Shown: piece after piece, positions 56,831 to 64,000 of the stretch
Numbering within the stretch: the first letter of the stretch is position 1
Layout of the letters: every line of letters begins with the position of its first letter
Assembly: GCA_950022295.1 (NCBI GenBank)
Contig: OX465598.1
Span: 113,629,001 to 113,693,000 of the forward strand
Reading direction: 5' to 3'
DNA from: Bromus sterilis
Taxonomy: Eukaryota; Streptophyta; Magnoliopsida; Poales; Poaceae
Length of the DNA stretch: 64,000 nucleotides
Translations under genes and position numbers: made by a program
Notes under the pieces: model-generated
What the model was told of the DNA's origin: nothing
The model's input: the letters and a program-made list of their open reading frames with translations, nothing else
The model's database searches: none

Positions 56831-59800
56831 TGTAACACTCTCACCGTCAGTGAACAGTATTCACCATTACTGTTTATCATTACTGTTCAAATTTTTTGCT
56901 TTAATCAAATGGTTCAGTTCAAATTCAAATTCCCCTTTGATATTGTGGCAAGCAAAGTGAACCATGGACCTTGATCATCATTGGCCAACAAAAGTCCAAG
57001 CCATTTGAAATAAAATTCAAACAAACCCTAAAATGCCTTTTGATGAATATTAAAAATATGGTGACAATAAATCTTTTCCAAAAATCTTGGAACCACTTTT
57101 ATAAAATCCCAAATAATCATTGGACCATGCCCATGTAATCATTGGTATTTATTGGGCTACTGAAAATTGTAAACAATTAATAACAGTAGCAATTCCAGGC
57201 CAATTGCTCATTTAATAATAAAATAAATTAGAAAAAGAGTTTAGAAAAACCCTAATCTTTTTGTGGTACTCTAGGAATATGCTCTACTAATTAGGGAACC
57301 AAAATGGCATTATATAAAAATGCCTAAGCCATTTAAATAAATGCTAACAGAATTTTACAGAAAAAGAAAAGAACAAAATGAGGCTCTGACTATTAGTCGC
57401 GCGGGGCGAAGCCCACTGATCTGGCCCACCCAAGCCCTTTTCCTTTTTTCCCCATCTTCTCCACTGTTCCTCTGTTTCCCCCGTGGCCATGGCGACCGCG
57501 CCATGCTCGACGCCGTCGAGTCGGACCAGCTTGGTGGGTCGCTACAGGCCGGGGCCAGGTAAGATAAGGGCCCCCCGAACCCTAGATCTCACCTGCCCTT
57601 CGCCTCGTCGCTCTTCCCCCCCCCCTACCCCCCCGCTCGATCCCGTGAACACCAGAGCACCACCGCGGGCGGAACTCGCCGGAACGCGCGACCACCGGAG
57701 CCCATCCACCTCCTCGCCGTGTCCAGAGGCTTCGCCGATGACTACCTCGTCCACCCGCGCTAGCAATCGACCAGGGACGCACCGCACATCGAGGAATCAG
57801 GCGTTTCTTCCTCCTCCAGCCGCCCCGCCATTAACGACCGGGAGCTCGCTACCGACCTCCTTCGCGCCCACTGCCTCCCCTACCGCGCTCAGGTGTGAGC
57901 TCCTCGACGATTCCCTCTCCTCGTGCTCGATTAGGCGCCGTGTTTGGCCGTTCCCATCACGTGCGCTCCGGCCGCCGTGTTGCTGCCATGGGTGCGCACG
58001 CCAAGCTCCGCCGCGCCCTGGCCGCGCACGCACGCACGCTCGCCGCGCTGACGGCGCGCCCACCCACGCGGTCGCGCTCTGTCGCGGGCCTCCTCGCCGT
58101 TTGGCCAGCCCCGCCGTGCCGTGTTCGCCGGCGGGCACGGGCACAGGCACGGGTTAAACCGGGGCAAACCCCCTTAATCCCCCTCCCCTCCATTAATAGT
58201 GGGGTTACCCCACTGACAAAGGGGCCCCACCCCCCCTAACCCCCCTAATTAAACAGAAACAAAAGAATTAACCCCCTAGTCACTGACTAGTGGGGCCCCC
58301 ACTGGATATTTGTTTTATTAAAAGAAATTTAAAAATTGTTAGTATGACATGTGGGCCACCCCTGTTTTTCTTAAGTAAAAATGTTTTATTAGAATTGGGT
58401 CACTGACATGTGGGACCCCCATGTCAGTTGACCAGTCAAACTGTTGTGGATAATGTTTCTGTTAATAAATAAAAATAATTTAAAAATGATTTAGAAAATG
58501 ATTTAAATTGCTTAAAACTTTAGAAAATCATAGAAAATAAACCGTAGCTCAGATCAAAAAAGTTTATACATAAAAATTGATCAGAAAATTATAACGAATA
58601 CGAATACGCTATCCGTATGTCTGCCACACCCCCCTAACGCATCGAACATCGACACCCCCCTCCCGGGCTGTCTGTCGGTAATTTCCGGTACCGATAAAAA
58701 TTGCCCGGATCAAAATACTTTGTATACGAAAGTTACTCAGAACGGATCACCGAATACAAATACGATACCCGTACCTTCACCACACCCTTCTAACATACCG
58801 AACATCGAACCGTCCCCCTTCGGACCGTCTGTCCGATGATTTGTCCGGTACTGTTAAAGTATCCGGATGAATTTATTCCGAACACGAAAGTTGTTCGGAA
58901 TAGTTCAACTAACGCGGATACACCCCCCTTATCTTTGTCGGATGACCACAACACCTCCGGCATGAACCCTTCCCCTCCGGACACCCTGTCCGGTAATCAC
59001 CCGGAGCCGGTAGTTCATCCCCGGATGAATTCCCGCTCCGAGCAACGTACATTGCACTGCGTTAGAACACCGTTAACATTGCATACACCATGCTATTCAT
59101 CTGTTTGTTTATGCTTGCTTTGTATTTGCTGTTTCTCCCCCCCCCCCTTTATTCTTTGGTAGACCCCGCTGCTACCGCCGACTACACCGCCGCCAGGTAC
59201 GACTACTTCATCGACGACCCTGCCCCTACCGTCGAGCTTCCAGGCAAGCAGAGCCATTCTCTTCCCCAGATATCGCCTACCTTTCTGTACTTTCTTTCAC
59301 TAGGCATTGTTACTGCTGCTGCTATGATTACAATCCTATTCAATTGCATAGCCTGATTTTTTCTCCCTTGATGTACCTTTCATTTATCCTATGCTGCCTA
59401 TTATTACTTATGCAATATCCAGCAGTGAGCCCTGTGCATTGTTAGCTAGGACTAGATAGTGGGTCGTGATCACTCAAGGGAGTGAACACGGATACAATAT
59501 ATAACTGTTGCAGGTACGGAACAAAGCAGACACCGCCAAAGGCCCCTATCTGGGTTATGCCTAGTCACCTCAAGTGTGAGCTATCCAGGAGTAATCCTTG
59601 TACTCCACTCGAGGCTGACTTTGTCTTGCCGCCATAGGGTCCTGGACTGCGGTTGTCCTTAAAGGTAAGAAGTCGGGTGACCCAACGGTGCCCGCGAGCG
59701 GTATATTGCCGGGAACGACAGGGAGGGTACGACCGACGTTATTGGCGTGCTTGGCCCCTGCTCGTATCTCGCGAGATTTACCAAACTACGAAAAGTCGAG

Positions 59801-61228
59801 CTCTACCAAGAGCACACGCGAGACAAGGTAAGGAGACGGTTCACCTTGTTGGTAACCGCAGTGACTTGGCGGGACGATAGGGCAAGCACCGATGTACTGG
59901 TGGACCTGACTGCTGTCGTTGACCGCGGGTCGGTTAAGTCGAGGCAACGATAACGGTTGTCACGCAGGTTAATTAAAATGCTAAATGGTTCGGCGGATGT
60001 CTTGAGTAGACGTTTGGCTTGTACGCACTACCTACACGTGGGACGAGGAGTGTGGGCTCCCCTGCATCGTAGTCTCGTTCGAGGGTCTTCAGACGTCAGC
60101 AGTACCGTGGGCTGATTGCCGGGAAGTGGTGTTGTCTTCTCTTGCTCGAGCGGTGTATTTGTTTTTTCTTTGATTTTGCTTCACCGGCCAGTCACGCACC
60201 GTGCAGGAGTACGTTCGGGTTAGGGTCCAAAGCCCGGCGTACATAGGATATAGTCCGGCGGATGACCTCTTTGTTGATTGCCGAAGGATGGGCTACTTTG
60301 TGTCGGATAGCTTTGGTGGAGCGTTCCCTAACAAGGTTCCCACCACCCTGGAGATCCGAGCGTCGTAGAGTCACGCCAGTGCACCCCTGCAGGGAAGATT
60401 AATCTATTCGAATAGCCGTGTCCACGGTAATAGGACGCTTTATGCTGAAGCTGGATCTTACCACTAGAAACTATTACTATTAAACTGTATGGTTCCGGGT
60501 CTTCTTCCTCGCAGGGAGTCGAGGAAGGGAACTCAGAGGCATTATTATTATTAATCATTACAACTTATATTATACAATGTTGCAGCAACTTCTGCTTCGT
60601 TGTTACTTTATGCTTTATATGAACTGTTGGCTGTTTCTCTTCTCATGCTGCAAGACACGTCAGAAGATGCTAGTCTTCGATAGGCCTAGCTTCTTACCCT
60701 TATTCTGATTTCTATCTTGCAGTCCACTATATATAAAGCCTCCCCTTTCCATTGATACAATGCATAATGCTTAGTAGCGGACGTAAGACTCGCTGGTATG
60801 CTATATACTCACCTTTGCTTTATTTCCCCCTTTTGTTTTGCCTAATCGGCCGCTGCAGTCGACGTTGGAGTCCAGGAGCAGGAATACCCCGGAGGCGGAT
60901 ACTACTACGTCGAGACCCCCGCTGACCAGGACCAGGAGTAGTTTCGGAGGCTCCCAGGAAGGAGGCCTTGCCTTTTCGATCTGTATCTCTGATGTTATTT
61001 GTGCTAGCCTTCTTAAGGCAAAACTTGACTAACTATGTCTGTACTCAGATATTATGGCTTGTATAACTTATGTATTCGGGTCCGCGTGACCCCGCTTTAT
61101 TGTAACATATTGCTTTATCCTTTTGTGTTTAGTGTTGTGCTGTGATATTCTCACCGTGGCACCCTAATCTCAGCCGTGTACCCTGCGTGTATGATTACTG
61201 TACACGGTCTGATTTTGGGGGCGTCACA
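56831..61228 (+). repeat. Solo LTR of family A (copy A5), TSD CCGGC/CCGGT
   Basis: It starts TGTAACACTCTCACC, ends GGGGGCGTCACA and is 4398 bases long. The flanks CCGGC (56826-56830) and CCGGT (61229-61233) are a TSD with one C-to-T change, which suggests some age. It matches copy A4 along most of its length, including the unusual U3, but carries a tandem duplication at 58575-58905. Confidence 0.88.
58575..58905 (+). repeat. Diverged tandem duplication (about 165 bp) in LTR A5
   Basis: Unit 1 (about 58590-58745) and unit 2 (about 58750-58905) share the order AC(G/A)AATACG, CCACACCC, GAACATCGA, GTC(T/G)GTC, CCGGTAC, CCGGAT and ACGAAAGTT. Copies A1, A3 and A4 have a single unit at this place. 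Confidence 0.72.
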
Positions 61229-61239
61229 CCGGTCGCGGC

Positions 61240-61366
61240 CGTTCGTTTTTATAGGGATTTCTGTGGCACACGGGGCCCCATGCGCCACAGAAAGTGGACC
61301 ACCTTTGTAGTGGTGGGTCCCACCCCACATTTCAGTGGCGCACCAGAGCACATGCGCCACAAAAAT
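61240..61366. repeat. CACTA subterminal repeats, right
   Basis: Four copies of GTGGC(A/G)CA / TGCGCCACA(G/A)AAA lie between solo LTR A5 and the start of family D gag. They match the left set and show that the right side belongs to the same CACTA element. Confidence 0.7.
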
Positions 61367-61375
61367 GAGGACTTT

Positions 61376-63050
61376 AGGGCCGTCTTTCGCCTTTCGTTTG
61401 CCATTGCCTCCGGGTTTATGCTTAGGATTTGAAGCAGAACTGTTCCCTCCGCGCTGCTGCTGGTTCTTTTGGTGAAGCTCTTCTTCACCGTTAGCATATT
61501 TGTTAGCAATTTTCATCAACCTGCTAAGCGTGGTGACATGTGGTGATCGGGCCAATTTAAGACTGAGCTCCTTGTATTTTACACCTTGCTTAAAATCATG
61601 TATGGCTTGAAACTTGGAAACTCCTTCTACCGAGTTGTGAAGTGTAATCCATTTGTGAATATAATCACGGGTAGAATCAGTGTTACCCTGAACACATAGC
61701 TGTAATTCAGTCAAACCTCCTGGTCTCTTATAAGTCCTTCAAAGTTCTTGACAAAAACCCTCTCCAGGTCTTCCCAGATCCAAATGCTAATGGGAGGTAG
61801 CTGATTCAACCATGTCCGAGCTGAATCTTCTAACATTAATGGGAGGTGCATCATTGCTATTTCATCACCTCCACCTCCGATCTGCACTGCAATGCGGCAA
61901 TCATCTAACCATGTTTGAAGTTTTGCATCACCACGGTACTTATATACACCTTGTGCTATTTGGAAATAGGGAGGAATCGGAGTGGAACAGATCCTCTCAC
62001 TAAAATATATTGGTCCCGTGGCCATTGTTGGGCGATCTTGATCTTGCTGATAAATCCTAGCACAATCAACTCGGCTCTGAACAATATGGCTTCGGGCATC
62101 ATCATCCCTGTCGGCATGGCGATCACCTTGATGACCAACTCGACGTTGATGGTATTCTCCCCTCCGCGGGATGCCATGTTCTGACCTATGCATGGTAAAA
62201 TCATCTTGTCTTCGAGGCTCTGAACGCTGATACTTCTTAGGGTGTTAATCTTCTCAAGGATCATATCTCTGCCGAGGAGAAACACCTTTGTTCGAGTTCC
62301 ATCATAAGGAGTGTGAACAGACTGAGATGTTCCAATAGGATCGGCCGGTGAGAGAACTCGCTGTAATGATTGACTAACCACAACATTTTGTTCAACGGCT
62401 CTCTGCAGCAAAAAAGCTAAATGTTGAATACCCTTTGCAGCTGAACTACTCGGTTGTATGGAGTTAGCGATCCGATTGGGTGCAATAAGATTCTCCATTG
62501 GTGCATCCATTTCTCGGAACGACTCTCCGTCTCTCTGCCCCTGTAATTGCCGACTTGTCCTACTTTGGTTCAGACGTGCAATCTCACGAGCCTGATGCTC
62601 TAAAGTATTCTGTAACTGAGCTAAACGTGCTCGCTCGAAAAGATTAGTCAGCCTCGCTGCTTCCAAACAGCGCCCCTCTTGAGTGGTTGTGACAATGGGA
62701 GTGTGCAAAAGACGCTCAGCTGACTCCTCTTCTTCTTGCTCTTCCCGAGTTAAGTGACGGGGCTCATGACTTGGTCCCCCCCAGCTCTAACTGCCGAAAT
62801 GCTGCAGGGCGACGGACCAGGTTCCGAGTTGCGTCTTCCGCTCAGCACCATTCCGAGTTGCATCCTCCCTTGACAGTGGTGGCTGTGGTGGTGGCGTTCC
62901 CGCCAAACATACCTCAGCGACGGAAACATGTGACCCACTGCTACCTTCTTCTTCTTCTTGCCCCTCTAGATCTGACATCTGCATATCTTCATCTTCAGTC
63001 GTGTTGAAGAGATGCATAAGGGATGCTGAAGGGCCTTCTTGCGTCATCAA
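61376..63050 (-). pseudogene. Gag of family D Ty3 retrotransposon
   Basis: Gag forms the particle that packages element RNA. Reading minus-strand frames in order: an acidic N-terminus (63050-62790, MTQEGPSASLMHLF start), a Gln/Arg-rich coiled-coil-like part (62708-62200, LQNTLEHQAREIARLNQ), the retrotransposon Gag core (about 62020-61714, TWLDDCRIAV, ARTWLNQLPP, LERVFVKNFEG), and a C-terminal part (61714-61376, LMKIANKYANGEEEL) ending in a basic tail (KRKAKDGPK) without a zinc knuckle. Frameshifts separate the parts. The frame then runs into CACTA sequence, so the protease and all of pol are lost. The first-Met choice is uncertain. Confidence 0.75.
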
Positions 63051-63396
63051 CTCATCAAGGGCCTGCTGAGCAGATTCAACTGAATCGATTACCGCGACTT
63101 GCTACACAATAACTTGGTTACCACGACGATTAACCCGTGGTCGACCCGAACGCTTCTTCTTGCGATGGACCGCAAGGGATTTGCCTGCCCGCGACTGGAC
63201 AGGTAACTGGAGCGTCAGAGCTCCCACTTGACGACAACAACTGCATTTGGAGTGGTGAATCCGCCAACCAGGAAGAATCATCAGTGATGAAAACTAACTA
63301 TCCGAAGAGAAATGTCTCGCCATAGGCGAGCTCGGGGCGGCGCGTCGCCGACGAAGGTGACGAAAATCCCATCTATGCGATTGCTGATCATACTCA
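63051..63396 (-). other. Family D leader between PBS and gag
   Basis: No intact frame. In minus orientation it is the leader and possibly the extreme N-terminus of gag (basic codons near 63130-63170). Nothing else recognised. Confidence 0.5.
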
Positions 63397-63418
63397 GCCC
63401 CACGGTCGGCGCCAACTA
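63397..63418 (-). other. Primer binding site of family D
   Basis: The minus strand reads TTGGCGCCGACCGTGGGG next to the LTR end at 63420. TGGCGCCG(A/T)C-GTGGGG is the PBS form seen in Tat/Ogre-type Ty3 elements; I do not assign the tRNA. Confidence 0.75.
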
Positions 63419-63419
63419 T

Positions 63420-64000
63420 TGTGGATATGATTCTGACAATGAGTATAGGGGTGTAGATGGAGCTATATGGATCTGTACGCAAAGATGGTGACACAATGAG
63501 AGATTATACAAGTTAGGCCTCTCCGTAGAGATAACAACCTTAATCCTGTCGCAGGGGGTCTGGGGTGTTCTTGCTTAGTTTTTCTTGAATGTGTGCGTAA
63601 CCCTTCCACTAGGCATTAGGCAGAGCTTATATAGAGTGCTCCCTGCCTCTTCATCGCCCTAGTGGTGGTTTTTAATTACAAGGAGTTATATCTATCATTA
63701 ATACACGAAACTGACTACCTAGTACTGCTAATTAAGGGGAGTTAACGCTCCGGGCTTCAATGCTTCTAGTGCCGCTTGATGTTCCTCCTCTCCGAGTAGC
63801 GGCCAACTCAGTGGCATCCTCTCCGAGTAACAGATAGCTCGGAGGTCTCTATTCCGAGTAACAGATACTTCCGAGTTAGTCGTTACTCGGTAGCATGTTT
63901 TATCATCTCGATTCTTCTCTTTGTTTAATGAGGGTGCCAGGTCATCATTATGTAACCCGTGTACTAAGGGTACCCTATGGTTTATGCCTATTAAGGGTAT
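63420..64000 (-). repeat. Family D 5' LTR, partial
   Basis: It starts TGTGGATATGATTCTGAC and aligns with 30807-31367, with a small insertion near 63450-63490 that the left copy lacks. It runs off the window. A TTATATAGAGTGC TATA-like site lies near 63629 on the plus strand. Confidence 0.85.

Larger units (their letters stand above)
53053..61375 (-). mobile_element. Non-autonomous CACTA transposon, right end missing
   Basis: The left end AACTACTAGGAAACTGGC matches the Triticeae CACTA end CACTACTAGGAAA with the first C changed. Both ends carry many short subterminal repeats of the type GTGGCGCA and TGCGCCACAGAAA (53075-53285 and 61260-61366). No transposase-like frame is present. Inside are minus-strand genes (53525-53977 and 54570-56661) and a family A solo LTR. 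No CCTAGTAGTG right terminus is found; the sequence passes into family D gag at about 61375. Confidence 0.72.
30807..64000 (-). mobile_element. Family D Tat-like Ty3 retrotransposon, host of the right-hand nest
   Basis: In minus orientation: 5' LTR (from beyond 64000 to 63420), PBS (63397-63418), gag (about 63050-61376), pol missing, a tandem repeat region (53052-52522), an antisense gene (52420-46200 on the plus strand) and the 3' LTR (about 45.9 kb to 45033, then 31367-30807). The two LTR starts on the plus strand match (GTGGATAAGATCCTGACAATGAG and GTGGATATGATTCTGACAATGAG). Antisense ORFs between pol and the 3' LTR are known from Tat-lineage elements such as Grande and RIRE2. Only about 6.7 kb of this span is family D; the rest is nested insertions. 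The TSD partner lies outside the window. Confidence 0.72.

Noticed and set aside
57341..58239. 224-codon Pro/Ser/Arg-rich ORF
   Set aside because: It lies inside solo LTR A5; the homologous part of A4 has different frames.
61299..61309. CCTTTGTAGTG as the right CACTA terminus
   Set aside because: Subterminal repeats continue beyond it and it lacks the CTAGTAGTG form, so it is not the terminus.

Overview
This window is repeat DNA from a large grass genome, most likely Triticeae or a close Pooideae relative. The evidence for that is an Angela/BARE/WIS-type copia LTR (start TGTTGGAAATATGCCC, end CCCAACA), a CACTA element with a CACTACTAGGAAA-like end, Stowaway- and Tourist-like MITEs, and several generations of Ty3 and copia LTR retrotransposons nested in one another. 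I see no convincing cellular gene, no rRNA or tRNA gene and nothing prokaryotic. The only full-length coding sequence is the Gag-Pol of one young Ty3 retrotransposon (35668-40119, minus strand). Families I could not name are labelled A to D here.

Left part (1-22.6 kb), old and fragmented. A decayed Angela-like copia (1-2324) and its 3' LTR (2325-4395) sit inside a family A Ty3 element in minus orientation (4396-10200; gag, protease, RT, PBS, partial LTR). Family A is a chromovirus-like Ty3 group with LTRs of about 4.2 kb. Next come a family B LTR (10201-11826), the 3' end of a SIRE/Maximus-like copia (family C, 11830-15713) whose LTR holds a 1.5-kb solo LTR with TSD CAGAC, an inverted family B LTR (15714-17018), and an inverted piece of family A LTR (17019-17964). 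Between 18.3 and 19.7 kb two B-like LTR fragments meet head to head as a foldback. From 19.7 to 22.6 kb a family D fragment is interrupted by a clean solo B LTR with TSD TCACG.

Middle (22.6-30.8 kb): two MITEs, a gene-poor stretch with unassigned short ORFs, a plus-strand LINE remnant, a nearly complete but disabled L1-type LINE on the minus strand (25258 to about 29770), and a small LTR element with a PBS but no 3' LTR.

Right part (30.8-64 kb): one Tat-like Ty3 element (family D, minus orientation) encloses everything else. Its 3' LTR starts at 30807 and is split by the intact family A element (31368-45032, TSD TAGCC). It then carries a spliced antisense gene of the 'putative gypsy type transposon' type (about 46.2-52.4 kb, plus strand). 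That gene is split by a family A solo LTR (47780-51981, TSD ACTTG). A 112-bp tandem repeat containing a Tourist-like MITE follows, then a non-autonomous CACTA element (53053 to about 61375) that is itself split by another family A solo LTR (56831-61228, TSD CCGGC/CCGGT). Last come the family D gag (about 61376-63050), the PBS and the 5' LTR (63420 to beyond the window). Family D pol and the right CACTA end are both missing at the 61.37-kb junction, which suggests one deletion.

Boundaries stated with TSDs were read directly. Family names, ages and the order of events are inference.
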